Origin: Streptomyces sp. MUM 178J
Lineage (GTDB): Bacteria; Actinomycetota; Actinomycetes; Streptomycetales; Streptomycetaceae
DNA: 64,000 nt
Assembly (NCBI RefSeq): GCF_022414575.1
Contig: NZ_JADWYQ010000015.1
Location: forward strand, 62,001-126,000
Direction: 5' to 3'
Shown: positions 51,297-59,563 of the stretch, one piece after another
Layout: every line of letters starts with the position of its first letter
Numbering within the stretch: position 1 is the first letter of the stretch
Translations under genes and position numbers: made by a program
The notes under the pieces: generated by a model
What the model was told of the DNA's origin: nothing
The model's input: only the letters and a program-made list of their open reading frames with translations
Databases searched by the model: none

Positions 51297-52243
51297 CTTG
51301 CCCCGGCCGTCACGGCGCGCTTGGCCGAGCGACGCTCCAGCTCTCCGTACCAGGCGGTGAGGGCTTGGCCGAGCGGCCCGTCGATCGCGTCGGCCGCCCG
51401 CCACGCCTGCTCGCGCTTGCCGTCCTTCCACAGCCGATAGCTGCGCAGCGTCTCGGCCATCGCGTCCCAGCCGGGATGGCCGGTCACGTCGCGGGCCTCG
51501 ACCCGGTCGAGCAGGCCGGAGAATCCCGTCCAGGACGTTCGAAGGTCGGGCATGATCTCGCTCGCCGACAGCGAGGTCAGCGCGTCGGCCTGCTCGATGT
51601 GCTCGTGGTAGATGTGCAGCGAGCCGATGTGCAGGTGGAACTCGCCGAGTTCCACGTCGAGCCATCCGGCGACCAGCTCGTGCAGCACGGTGTAGAAGAA
51701 CACGTCGTATGGCATGCCGATCCACACGTCCTGGCCGCGCATCATGGTCGCCATGTGCAGTCGGTCGGCGCGCAGGTGGAACCGGAACCCGAGGGTGCAG
51801 GGCACGTCCTTGTGTCCTGCGGCGTCCTGGGCCGGGTCGTAGAGCTGGATCAGGGCTCGCCGGGAGTCGGGGTCGGCTTGGAGGATCTCGACGACGCGGG
51901 CGAGCTGGTCGACCTTGCCGGCCCAGTTCCGCATCCTGGGGCCGTACGCCCCCAGGAGGACGCCTTCGTCGGCGAACTGCCGCAGCCGGTTGTTATAGTC
52001 GAAGATCCACGGGGCGTCGGAGCCGGACAGGTGCCAGACCGTCTCGGCGACGGCGAAGGCCGGATTCACGATGCGGGCGGGCGGGGCGTAGAGCAGGCGG
52101 GCACGCGGCTGGGTGAGCAGCAGGTGCACATCGCGGACTTCGTGGGTGGCCATGCCCCGGGGGCTGATCTTCTCGCCGGACTTGGCCAGCGTGACGGCGC
52201 CGGAGAACAGCTCGGCGATGCTGTCGGCCGTGAGAGATGTCAT
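51293..52243 (-). CDS. Thymidylate-synthase homologue, predicted (d)CMP hydroxymethylase
   Basis: ATG 52243 overlaps the upstream stop; 316 residues. The catalytic Cys149 is in KDVPCTLGFRFHLRADRLHM. MMRGQDVWIGMPYDVFFYTV aligns with the RSxDxFLGLPFN segment of thymidylate synthase, so Arg169 and Asp172 are kept but the uracil-reading Asn is Asp180. SLHIYHEHIEQ holds the sugar-binding His and Tyr. Asn-to-Asp at this site is the known mark of cytidylate hydroxymethylases (T4 gp42 type), which add formaldehyde from methylene-tetrahydrofolate to cytosine C5. Reaction predicted from that residue only. Confidence 0.82.
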   Translation of the reverse strand: MTSLTADSIAELFSGAVTLAKSGEKISPRGMATHEVRDVHLLLTQPRARLLYAPPARIVNPAFAVAETVWHLSGSDAPWIFDYNNRLRQFADEGVLLGAYGPRMRNWAGKVDQLARVVEILQADPDSRRALIQLYDPAQDAAGHKDVPCTLGFRFHLRADRLHMATMMRGQDVWIGMPYDVFFYTVLHELVAGWLDVELGEFHLHIGSLHIYHEHIEQADALTSLSASEIMPDLRTSWTGFSGLLDRVEARDVTGHPGWDAMAETLRSYRLWKDGKREQAWRAADAIDGPLGQALTAWYGELERRSAKRAVTAGAR

Positions 52244-54087
52244 CGGACGGATGCTCCTTCGTCCTTGGGCGACGCAGCGGCGCCCGGGTGGTGGTGGGTG
52301 GAGTCGTCGGCCCTCGGGCCGGAGGTGGCGCGTTCGGTGATGAGCCGGGCGATCCGAGTGGCGCTGTCGCCGCGCCACCGGCAGACCGCGTCCAGGGCCG
52401 CCCGCGGGATCGGCGCAGGGCCCGCGCGCAAGCCGGAGAGTGCTTCGGCGACCTCACCGGCGGCTTCGCACCGGGTCGCCAGTCCGTGACTGGTCAGGCC
52501 CAGGGTGCGTTCGCCCGGCGGGCCGATTTCGAGGACCGGGATGCCGAGCAGCGCGGCTTCGATCCCGCACGTCGAGTACGCGCTCGCCAGGACGTCCGCG
52601 CCGGCGAGGCAGCCTCGGGCTCCGACTCGGGGATCGGCCACCGCGATGGGCGGCCCGGCGTCCCGCTTCACCAGAGCGGTGAAGGCGTCGGCTCCCTGCG
52701 CCGGGTGTGGAGCGATGACGAGCCCCCAGTCGCCGCCCGCCTCGGCGAGCCCGTCCAGGAGGAGGTCCGCGTGGGACTTGAGGTGATCGGGGTTGAAGGG
52801 CTGGCAGGCCCACACCGCGATCCGGGTCGGCGCGCGTCGGCCCACCGGAGCGAGCAGGTTCTCCAGGTACCGCCGTTGTGTCTGGCGGCTCAGGCTGGTG
52901 AGGACGTCGAAGCGGGGCTGCCCGAGGACGTGCACCTCGGCCTCGGGGTGGCGCGCCCACCCTCGGCCCAGGGCAAGGTCCCGCTCGCCCATGACGATGA
53001 TGTCGCGGCTGTGCAGGGCCGGCCAGGCGACCGATTCCGGCGTCCACGCCCCGTGCTGGACGTGCACCGAGTTCGCTCCGTGCCGTTCGGCGGCGTGCGC
53101 GGCCAGCACGCCCAGTGGGCTGGTGTCGTTGCTCAGCAGGACGGTGTGCGGCCGGGTGGTCGACAGGATGTCGTCGAGCCAGCTCTCCGCCCGCACCACC
53201 GTTCGCCACGACGGTTGGGTGCAGCCCCCGCTGGTCTCCAAGAGAACGGACAAGAGCCTTACGAGCCGGGCAAGTTGGATGCCGTGGCCTTCCACTTGGA
53301 CGACGTGCTCGTCGTCGGGGCGGTGGAGGCCCTCGGCGGTGCCGGAGACGGTGAAGAGGTCGCTCGGAGCCGCGCGCAGCTCGAAACCTATTGCCGGTCC
53401 CGCGCTGCATCGCTCGGCGGCATCAGTGGCCAGATCGAGCAGGAGGCTCCTCTGCCCGCCTCGCGCCAGCTCGGCGATAACGGGGGTCAGCGTGGCGGCA
53501 TGGCGGGAGGTCCACGAAAGCGCCAGAACGTCCTGCCGTCCGAGATCCGAGGGGAGCGGACTCGGCTCCGTGTTCGCCGTACTCGTCCGGGCGCGGTTCC
53601 GGAGCTGGGCGGAGCGGGTCGGGTTGTGCGGTGCCGCAGCACCGAGCACGTACGCGACGCCGGACCATGTCACGGTGTAGGCGAGGTACTCACGCGAGCT
53701 ACTCGAACGCAGTCCCACGAGTCCTTCGTAGGGGGCCAGGGTCAGGGGCCCTGGGGCGGAGGCGAACGGTGCCCAGGAGTTCAGGGTCAGGAGCTTGCGC
53801 ACGATCTCGGCGACGAAGCGTCGCACGGGGACGTGCTGAACGTGGAGCCAGTCGGCTCCGCCCGGGGTGGCGGCCCACTTGGCGCTGTAGCGGTCGACGG
53901 CCTCCACGACGTCTTCGACGCCAGAGCGCAGTAACTGCTTGTCGACGGTCGTCGCATCAAGGTCCGTCGTGTGGATGTGGTCGGTTCGCGCGTGCGCCAG
54001 AACGCCGGTTCCGACGAGAACCCACGTCGGCTTCCCGACGTTGGAGGAGCGGACCAGGCCGAGGCCACCAGTGGTGCGGGGGCTCAC
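52240..54087 (-). CDS. CDP-glycerol-glycerophosphotransferase-like / capsule-type transferase
   Basis: GTG 54087 overlaps the HAD stop (GTGA); 615 residues. The N-terminal half (about 1-280) is not recognised. The C-terminal half is GT-B: TVLLSNDTSPLGVLAAHAAE, SVHVQHGAWTPESVAWPALH (the VQHG motif), DIIVMGERDLALGRGWARHP, WGLVIAPHPAQG and ASAYSTCGIEAALLGIPVLE. This pattern is shared by TagF-like CDP-glycerol transferases and capsule glycosyltransferases. It may use a CDP- or CMP-linked donor, in keeping with the KdsB-like gene in the cluster. Confidence 0.7.
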   Translation of the reverse strand: MSPRTTGGLGLVRSSNVGKPTWVLVGTGVLAHARTDHIHTTDLDATTVDKQLLRSGVEDVVEAVDRYSAKWAATPGGADWLHVQHVPVRRFVAEIVRKLLTLNSWAPFASAPGPLTLAPYEGLVGLRSSSSREYLAYTVTWSGVAYVLGAAAPHNPTRSAQLRNRARTSTANTEPSPLPSDLGRQDVLALSWTSRHAATLTPVIAELARGGQRSLLLDLATDAAERCSAGPAIGFELRAAPSDLFTVSGTAEGLHRPDDEHVVQVEGHGIQLARLVRLLSVLLETSGGCTQPSWRTVVRAESWLDDILSTTRPHTVLLSNDTSPLGVLAAHAAERHGANSVHVQHGAWTPESVAWPALHSRDIIVMGERDLALGRGWARHPEAEVHVLGQPRFDVLTSLSRQTQRRYLENLLAPVGRRAPTRIAVWACQPFNPDHLKSHADLLLDGLAEAGGDWGLVIAPHPAQGADAFTALVKRDAGPPIAVADPRVGARGCLAGADVLASAYSTCGIEAALLGIPVLEIGPPGERTLGLTSHGLATRCEAAGEVAEALSGLRAGPAPIPRAALDAVCRWRGDSATRIARLITERATSGPRADDSTHHHPGAAASPKDEGASVR

Positions 54088-54776
54088 ACCGTGCTCCCCT
54101 CGACGAGCTGCTTGGCGGGGAGGAGGCTCAGCAGTTCCCTGGGGGACGAGACCGTCTCCGGGGCGGGAGCCGTCGGCTGCCCGTAGCCCCACCCAGCGTG
54201 CACATAAGGGACGCCGGCGCGTGCGGCCGACTCCTGGTCGACCGCCATGTCACCCACGTAGACGGCGGAGGCGGGGTCGACTCCCAGGTCGACCAGCGCC
54301 AGGAGGAGCGGGTCCGGGGCCGGCTTCGTCCGGCCCGCGCCGGCGGGCGTGCGGATGGTCGCGAAGGGACACCCGAGGCGCGCGAGGAGCGGGGCCGCCC
54401 GGTCGACGTGCTTGGACGTCACGACGCCCAGCCGCCAGTCGGCGGCCACGAAGGCGTGGAGCGTCTCGACGATGCCGGCGAACTCCTCCGCGAGGTGCGC
54501 GGTGGCCACGGACTCCGCCTCGTAGGTCCTCCGGACCGCCTCGGCATCGGTCACGCCCAGGCGCTCCATGATGTCCCCGAACTCGCGACCCAGGTGGCGC
54601 TCGTAGTCACGGAACGGGAGCGCGACGCCATGGACCTCCTGGACCCTTTGCCACGCTCTCCGCATCACGGGACGCGTGTCGAGGAGGACCCCGTCGAGGT
54701 CGAGGAGAAGTGCGCGCGACCCGTGGTCGCTCGGCGCGGCCGGGGCGGGTGGCGATCCGCAAGCCGGAACGGTCAT
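54084..54776 (-). CDS. HAD phosphatase (Gph/PGMB-like), first gene of the cluster
   Basis: ATG 54776 behind GAGAGGACG; 230 residues. Motifs are ALLLDLDGVLLDTRPVM (DxDGV nucleophile), LGVVTSKHVDR, TKPAPDPLLLALVDLG and AVYVGDMAVDQESAARAG. It resembles phosphoglycolate-type phosphatases, which act on small phosphate esters. Heading a run of overlapping genes, it likely removes phosphate from a sugar or nucleotide in the pathway. The cluster promoter should lie just upstream (54777-54807 or beyond). Confidence 0.82.
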   Translation of the reverse strand: MTVPACGSPPAPAAPSDHGSRALLLDLDGVLLDTRPVMRRAWQRVQEVHGVALPFRDYERHLGREFGDIMERLGVTDAEAVRRTYEAESVATAHLAEEFAGIVETLHAFVAADWRLGVVTSKHVDRAAPLLARLGCPFATIRTPAGAGRTKPAPDPLLLALVDLGVDPASAVYVGDMAVDQESAARAGVPYVHAGWGYGQPTAPAPETVSSPRELLSLLPAKQLVEGSTV

Positions 54777-54807
54777 GATCGTCCTCTCGTCAGGGTGTCG
54801 TCGTGCC

Positions 54808-55290
54808 TCAGAGGGCCGAAGCCGGGGCAAGTTCCAACTCGGGGTACTGGGACGGACCGCCGGCCTCCTCGAACGCCGCGTCGAGCAGCGCAACATGCAA
54901 GCGGTCCCATCGCCCTCGGGACTGCAGAGCACGCCCGTGGCGGGTCAAGGCCCACGCCTTGAGGGCCATCGGGTCCTGCATGAAGTTCCGCGCGTTCTGC
55001 CGCAGGATGGCGGGGGTGAACACCCTGAGATTGAGGCCGGTGCGCCAGAACTCAAGCCACCACTGGCACATCAGGAGCGGACCCGATTCGTCGTCCTTGA
55101 CGTGGTCGGGGTGGTTGCGCACCCAGATCGGGTCCAAGTCCGGGTGTGTGGTGGCGACTTCGAGCATGCGGCCGTGGGCCTGGTGCACTGCCAACTCCAG
55201 GGACTGGCGGTGCTGCTGGCGACGCTGGGCGATGTGCACCGCGGACGCGAGGGCGATGGTGGTGGCCAGAGCGAGAACGGGACGGTTCAT
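54808..55290 (-). CDS. DUF6082-like membrane-anchored protein
   Basis: 160 residues from ATG 55290. A short N-terminal hydrophobic helix (LALATTIALASAVHIAQRRQ) is followed by a helical cytoplasmic region: HRQSLELAVHQAHGRMLEVA, PIWVRNHPDHVKDDESGPL, LMCQWWLEFWRTGLNLRVF. This is the pattern of the DUF6082 family of Streptomyces, often near XRE regulators. It ends 32 bases before the cluster. Function unknown. Confidence 0.65.
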   Translation of the reverse strand: MNRPVLALATTIALASAVHIAQRRQQHRQSLELAVHQAHGRMLEVATTHPDLDPIWVRNHPDHVKDDESGPLLMCQWWLEFWRTGLNLRVFTPAILRQNARNFMQDPMALKAWALTRHGRALQSRGRWDRLHVALLDAAFEEAGGPSQYPELELAPASAL

Positions 55291-55384
55291 CTGCGACCTT
55301 TACTCGGGGATGGATGGGGCGGTGCGGCAACCGGCGGCGGCATCCGGGGCAGTGGTGGTCGCCGTCGTGCTCGCTTGAGGAGAG

Positions 55385-55639
55385 TCAGGCCGCGTCCGGC
55401 GGGCCCTCAGCCGACGGCGAGGTCAATCCGTCCGGCACGGCCGGCAGGCGCGCGAGCCGGTGAAAGCGCGAGAGGTCGAAGCCACGCCCCTGAACCTCAC
55501 CAGCGGGCACGGCGAAGAGGTCGATCCCCTCTTCGCTGGGTGCCGAAGGGGCGGCCTCCCTGATGGCGAGGAGCGCTTCGCCCTGCTCGCGGTGCGGCAG
55601 GAGGCGCGGCGCACGATCGATGTGTCCCTCGAAAGTCAT
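55385..55639 (-). CDS. Small hypothetical protein
   Basis: 84 residues from ATG 55639. It reads FEGHIDRAPRLLPHREQGEA, LLAIREAAPSAPSEEGIDLF and AGEVQGRGFDLSRFHRLARL. Soluble, no cysteines, no known motif. It lies between two small membrane-protein frames in the same direction. Confidence 0.45.
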   Translation of the reverse strand: MTFEGHIDRAPRLLPHREQGEALLAIREAAPSAPSEEGIDLFAVPAGEVQGRGFDLSRFHRLARLPAVPDGLTSPSAEGPPDAA

Positions 55640-55652
55640 GGTCAGCCCTCGG

Positions 55653-55751
55653 TCAGGTGTATTTGAAGGTGAAGACGAGCACGACGCTCACGGCGACGAT
55701 CAGGGCGATCTGGGCGCTGATCTGCCGCCAGCCCCAGCCCTTCCTGTCCAT
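55653..55751 (-). CDS. Candidate 32-residue membrane peptide
   Basis: ATG 55751 opens MDRKGWGWRQISAQIALIVA, continuing through a single hydrophobic helix to KYT. A positively charged start, then about 18 hydrophobic residues, is a credible single-pass small protein. No clear ribosome site precedes it, and it may be a gene remnant. Confidence 0.42.
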   Translation of the reverse strand: MDRKGWGWRQISAQIALIVAVSVVLVFTFKYT

Positions 55752-55769
55752 CCAGCGCAGCGGACGCCT

Positions 55770-56378
55770 TCAAGTCGGCGCGACGGGCTCCTCGGAGATC
55801 ACGAGGTAGAGAAACGCCCGGCAGTGCTCGCCCAGGTGTTTGATCACGGCGTGGTACTCGTCGTCATCGGAGCTGATGTTGTGCCGGTCGAGGACGAGCA
55901 CGCCGTCGGCCAAGCCCTCTCGGAGCTGTCGCTCGGCTTCCCGCCAACCAGGTCGATCCCAAGGCGGCGTGTAGACGCCCTGGCTCGCACTGGATGCCGG
56001 GAGGTACGTCGTGGTCACCGGGACCGCCACATCGTGGAGCCGGGCGGTGATCGCGTAACCGAGCTGGTCGGCCTCAGCCTGTAGCGTCCCCCAGTCCTCG
56101 TCAGGACGGGCCCTCGGACTCGGTACCAGGCTGTACGCCAGCACGCGCAGCGGCTGATCGGCCTGCGCGCCGACGGTCTGACGGTAGAAGTGCTGGCGCA
56201 AGTCTCGGAGTTGGCCAGCTCGGGACCGGCGCTTCACCTGGGCAGAGGTGCGAGGCCAGCTCGGGTAGTCACGGCCAGCGGTCGGCGCCCCCCCGCCCGT
56301 GTGCTTCTCTCGCCCCCGATCAAAGGCGACGAGGCTCAACACGTCGGCTCCGTGCTTGACTGCGTTGTGCGGCGACAT
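55770..56378 (-). CDS. Conserved hypothetical protein, resolvase-N-like pattern
   Basis: ATG 56378 gives 202 residues. It contains RVLAYSLVPSPRARPDEDWG, LQAEADQLGYAITARLHDVA and EGLADGVLVLDRHNISSDDD, reminiscent of the serine-recombinase N-terminal fold (strand, helix, DGVLVLDRxNISxD), but without the catalytic Ser. Similar proteins sit beside RsbW-like and XRE genes in Streptomyces. Its 5' end overlaps the RsbW-like gene by 43 bases. No activity is assigned. Confidence 0.58.
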   Translation of the reverse strand: MSPHNAVKHGADVLSLVAFDRGREKHTGGGAPTAGRDYPSWPRTSAQVKRRSRAGQLRDLRQHFYRQTVGAQADQPLRVLAYSLVPSPRARPDEDWGTLQAEADQLGYAITARLHDVAVPVTTTYLPASSASQGVYTPPWDRPGWREAERQLREGLADGVLVLDRHNISSDDDEYHAVIKHLGEHCRAFLYLVISEEPVAPT

Positions 56379-56854
56379 GGGGGTGCCTCCGTGAGAGTGG
56401 GGATGACCGCGTACGTCGTCCGGCCGCCGTCCGCGACGCCCCACCGAAGCGACAAGCAGGCGACGAGGTGCAGCCCTCGACCGCCGAGGCCGGCGGCACT
56501 CGCACGTCGCCGCCTCGCCGGTGCCGTGCTGTCGTCGGTGACTCGGATTCGAAGCTCGTGCTCGTCGTGTCGCAGTCGCAGTCGGACGTCCCCGGAACCG
56601 TGAATGATCGCGTTGGACACCAACTCCGAGACGACGAGCCGGGCGTCCTCTGCCGGCGTCTCCGGCAACGACCAGTGCTTCAGCACGGTGGCCGTCGTTC
56701 GTCGCGCCTGAGCGACCTGCACATCTACCGGCTCCATGGCCATCTCGAAGACGTGAGAGGCCAGCGGACGCCGAGCGGTCGAGGCGCCGACGGCGTGGGC
56801 GCCACCGTCGTCGCCCCGAGGTCGGGGCGGCGTTGCTGTCCGGTGCGTGGTCAT
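56336..56854 (-). CDS. RsbW-like ATP-binding (anti-sigma-type) protein
   Basis: ATG 56854 gives 172 residues. The GHKL ATPase core is clear: ARLVVSELVSNAIIHGSGDV (N box), LRLRHDEHELRIRVTDDS (G1 region) and GLGGRGLHLVACLSLRWGV. Streptomyces has many such single-domain kinases related to RsbW, most without a known sigma-factor partner. It is divergent from the XRE/TPR gene across a G-rich control region. Confidence 0.76.
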   Translation of the reverse strand: MTTHRTATPPRPRGDDGGAHAVGASTARRPLASHVFEMAMEPVDVQVAQARRTTATVLKHWSLPETPAEDARLVVSELVSNAIIHGSGDVRLRLRHDEHELRIRVTDDSTAPARRRRASAAGLGGRGLHLVACLSLRWGVADGGRTTYAVIPTLTEAPPCRRTTQSSTEPTC

Positions 56855-56889
56855 GAGCACATCGCACCGTGGCTGCGCGATCCGGGACA

Positions 56890-56949
56890 GGGGAAACCGG
56901 AGGGGGGAAATCTTTGTCAAGGGGGGAAAACCAGGGGGGAGTTGAGGGG
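56890..56949 (+). promoter_or_regulatory. Five G-tracts ahead of the XRE/TPR gene
   Basis: G-runs of 4, 6, 6, 6 and 4 lie at 56890, 56902, 56921, 56934 and 56946, several followed by AAA. The spacing suits repeated regulator sites and also meets a G-quadruplex pattern on the + strand, 37-96 bases ahead of the ATG at 56986. Confidence 0.45.
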
Positions 56950-56985
56950 AGTATTGGCTTTCTCCCACGGATAGGGGTCAGACTC

Positions 56986-58233
56986 ATGGCGGTGGATCCA
57001 TTTGCCGAGTTGCTCCGTCACCTGCGGCGTAACGCGAATCGGACGCAGGACGAGCAGGCCGGTGCGATCAACGCCGCCTCCGGCCGGGCAACGGTGACCC
57101 GCCGGGAGGTGAACCGGTACGAGAACGGTGCGAACGTTCCGACGGACCACACCCTGGGGAACATCGCTTTGGCCTGTGGCGTCCCGCTGGAGCCGCTACT
57201 GCGCGAGGCGAAAGCCGCCCGCGCCAGGCGGCGAGAGAAGAACAAGGCCGAGGCGGAGGACCTGGACGACGTGAAACGCCGAACGCTGCTGGGAGGCGCA
57301 GTCGTCGGTGCGGCTGCGGCTGCCGAGCCCTGGGGCCGACTGGCCTACGCACTCAGCAAGGGTTCCAAGATCGACCCTGAGTCCGCGGCGGTGCTTATTG
57401 ATCAGGCCGCCACGTTGCACGTGGACGAGCTGAACGAGAGTGCGCTCAGCCTGCAGTCCCGCGTCGAGGCGCACTTGGACGCGATCACCGCAGCCCTTCC
57501 CCGCGCCGGAGCCCACGAGCGAGCCCTGACCATCGCGGCCGGGGAGACTGCCGCTCTTGCTGGGTGGGTCGCCTGGGACCTCGGCCAGCAGGACAAGGCC
57601 ACTTCCTATTACGGAGTGACCTCGGAGTGCGCGAAAAGGGCCGGACACCCTCCGCTGCGCGCTCTCGCTCTGGGCTACGCGAGCTACGGTGCCCCCAGCC
57701 CGGCGAAGGCGCTGGAGATGCTTTCGCAGGCAGCTCAGGACGTACGCGGACGTGGCAACGCAACCGCCGCAGCGTGGGCTCTGGGCCGGTACGCGGAGGA
57801 AGCCGCCCAGTCAGGCGATGACGCTGGCGCCCTTCGTGCTCTCGATCAGGCCAAGTTCGCTTATGACTTCGCCGACCATACGAGCGAGCAGGCGTGGGTC
57901 CGCTTCGTGACGCCATACCGCATGGACTCGTTAACCCTCTCGGTCTATGGCGAACTCGCGCGTCAGGAGCTGACCGCCACGGCCGACTCCGCAGTCGAGC
58001 GCCTCGGCGGCGAACTACCCGAGTCCGGCGTGGTCGTCCTGGGTGACCTGGCGTCCGCCCTTCTGCGCGGCGGCGACATAGATCGCGGAGTCTACGTAGC
58101 GCACCAGTTCGCCGCAGCGGCGGAGTCGAAGCCCAACACCATGGGCCGGCAGCGGGCTCAGGCCATCGCTGCCGGGCTCCCCGACACTGAGCATGACCTG
58201 GCCAGCCACCTGCTGACGTTCGCGACGCTGTGA
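56986..58233 (+). CDS. XRE-family regulator with TPR-like C-terminal domain
   Basis: ATG 56986; 415 residues. The N-terminal HTH (about 5-70) reads FAELLRHLRRNANRTQDEQA, then VTRREVNRYENGANVPTDHT. After a basic linker (RARRREKNKAEAEDLDD) comes RRTLLGGAVVGAAAAAEPWG, which resembles a Tat/lipobox-like stretch often seen in these regulators, then TPR-like helices to the end. This is a common Streptomyces regulator class that senses peptides or metabolites. It is divergent from the RsbW-like gene and may control the nearby cluster. Confidence 0.78.
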   Translation: MAVDPFAELLRHLRRNANRTQDEQAGAINAASGRATVTRREVNRYENGANVPTDHTLGNIALACGVPLEPLLREAKAARARRREKNKAEAEDLDDVKRRTLLGGAVVGAAAAAEPWGRLAYALSKGSKIDPESAAVLIDQAATLHVDELNESALSLQSRVEAHLDAITAALPRAGAHERALTIAAGETAALAGWVAWDLGQQDKATSYYGVTSECAKRAGHPPLRALALGYASYGAPSPAKALEMLSQAAQDVRGRGNATAAAWALGRYAEEAAQSGDDAGALRALDQAKFAYDFADHTSEQAWVRFVTPYRMDSLTLSVYGELARQELTATADSAVERLGGELPESGVVVLGDLASALLRGGDIDRGVYVAHQFAAAAESKPNTMGRQRAQAIAAGLPDTEHDLASHLLTFATL

Positions 58234-58284
58234 AGCGTCGAAGCGCACAGGCTCAGCGAGAGCAAGGCGCTGTAGTGGAGACCT

Positions 58285-58611
58285 CTACCCCGGGCGCGTC
58301 TCGTCGACGACCCAGGACAGGTACGCCTCCGACCCTCCGGTCACAGGCAGCGTGACCCACTGGGGGACGTCGTACGGGTGCCTCTCGTGCAGCCATGCCT
58401 CTAGCGCGGGGAGGCGATCCGACGACGTCATGTAGGAGATCCGCCACTCCTGAGCCGCCTCGACCTTCCCCTGCCACCAGTAGAAGGCGGTGATGGGCGC
58501 ATCGATGTGGACGCCCGCCGCCAGTTTGCTCTCAACAGCGCCTCTGGCGAGGGTCTTCGCCTGCTCCTCGTCGTCACTCGTCGTCTGCGCGATCACGATC
58601 TCGGGGTCCAT
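58285..58611 (-). CDS. cutA: CutA divalent-ion tolerance protein
   Basis: 108 residues, family length. IVIAQTTSDDEEQAKTLARG, VESKLAAGVHIDAPITAFYW, WQGKVEAAQEWRISYMTSSD, LHERHPYDVPQWVTLPVTGG and YLSWV are the CutA1 signatures. The protein forms trimers. Its link to copper tolerance is old and unclear. A single gene. The 270 bases to the next gene (58612-58882) hold nothing recognised. Confidence 0.86.
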   Translation of the reverse strand: MDPEIVIAQTTSDDEEQAKTLARGAVESKLAAGVHIDAPITAFYWWQGKVEAAQEWRISYMTSSDRLPALEAWLHERHPYDVPQWVTLPVTGGSEAYLSWVVDETRPG

Positions 58612-58882
58612 GCGGCTACCTCTCCAGCTCGGGTACCGCGACCCTACCCAGATGCCCGACGCAGCTCAGCGAGAGGGGCGGAGGCGGCCCGTAGTGTTCG
58701 AGCCGCCATGATTTGAAAACGCCGGGCGCGCGAATCTGTTCCAGGCCTGCTGGGTTCAGCGCCCCCAGCCGACCGTCCCTGGGGAGCCGTCGAAGTGTCG
58801 CCGCCTCGTGGCGGCAGCACGGCGCCCAGTCGGTGCCGGGCGAGAGTGGACCTTCACCCGCGAGTGGGCGAGCATTACGCCC

Positions 58883-59563
58883 TCACGCTTCGTACGGGGC
58901 CTCCGCGCGAGAGTGCTCCGAATCGGCGGCCTCTGCCTCAGCAATCTGTTCGGCGATCTCCCTGCGGATGGCCGCCGTGTCCGCAGGCGACCATACCGAG
59001 CCGCTCCCGAAAGGCAGCACACGGTCGTGGGGCTGGAACAGCTCCTCGCTTTCCAGACCGCGGCAACAGGCGCGGCACTTCCACGGACGCCGCAGAGTGA
59101 TCCACTGTCTGAGCCCGCACCATGGGCACAACACGAAGTACGCGCTGGGCCCGTGAGCGGCGGCCCAACTGGCATAGCCCGACCGGCTGCGTGCCACGTT
59201 GATGTCGCCGTGGGTGCGTTCCGCGACCCAGCCAAGGAGGACCATCTCGCCACCGGGCCACGCACAGGCGCAGGGGCCGTCGCAGCGGCAGGCGCGCGTC
59301 TTGCCCAGCTCGACGGCCTTTTCCCTACGGGGCGTGGCTGGTCCCTTGACCTCAAGCCATGTCCCGATCTCGGGCAGCCAGAAGTCCGGCAGATAATGCG
59401 CCCCTGACGGCAGGATGACTCGCTCGGGCTCGTACTGCCAGAGGATGCGTTGGGTATCGAGGGTGCGGGCCCAGTCGGCTTCGAGCCGGGAACGGAAGGT
59501 GGTGCCGCTGTACTCCGTCGGCACAGCCTCGATGGGCTGGCCGTCTGTGGGGAGGTCCGTCAC
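58883..59563 (-). CDS. PD-(D/E)XK-like nuclease with zinc motifs
   Basis: 226 residues from GTG 59563. TTFRSRLEADWARTLDTQRI and WQYEPERVILPSGAHYLPDF lead to YLPDFWLPEIGTWLEVKGP, a PD...ExK site of the TnsA/VRR-like type at about residues 57-74. Two cysteine groups follow: CRCDGPCAC and, further on, CPWCGLRQW paired with CRACCRG. Related proteins occur in Streptomyces phages and ICEs. Nuclease activity is predicted from the motif, with no partner gene to indicate the substrate. Confidence 0.66.
   Translation of the reverse strand: MTDLPTDGQPIEAVPTEYSGTTFRSRLEADWARTLDTQRILWQYEPERVILPSGAHYLPDFWLPEIGTWLEVKGPATPRREKAVELGKTRACRCDGPCACAWPGGEMVLLGWVAERTHGDINVARSRSGYASWAAAHGPSAYFVLCPWCGLRQWITLRRPWKCRACCRGLESEELFQPHDRVLPFGSGSVWSPADTAAIRREIAEQIAEAEAADSEHSRAEAPYEA

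Noticed and set aside
49734..51440. 568-residue + strand frame opposite the carbamoyltransferase
   Set aside because: A shadow of a gene with clear HDSSAAL and GPRALGNRS motifs on the other strand.
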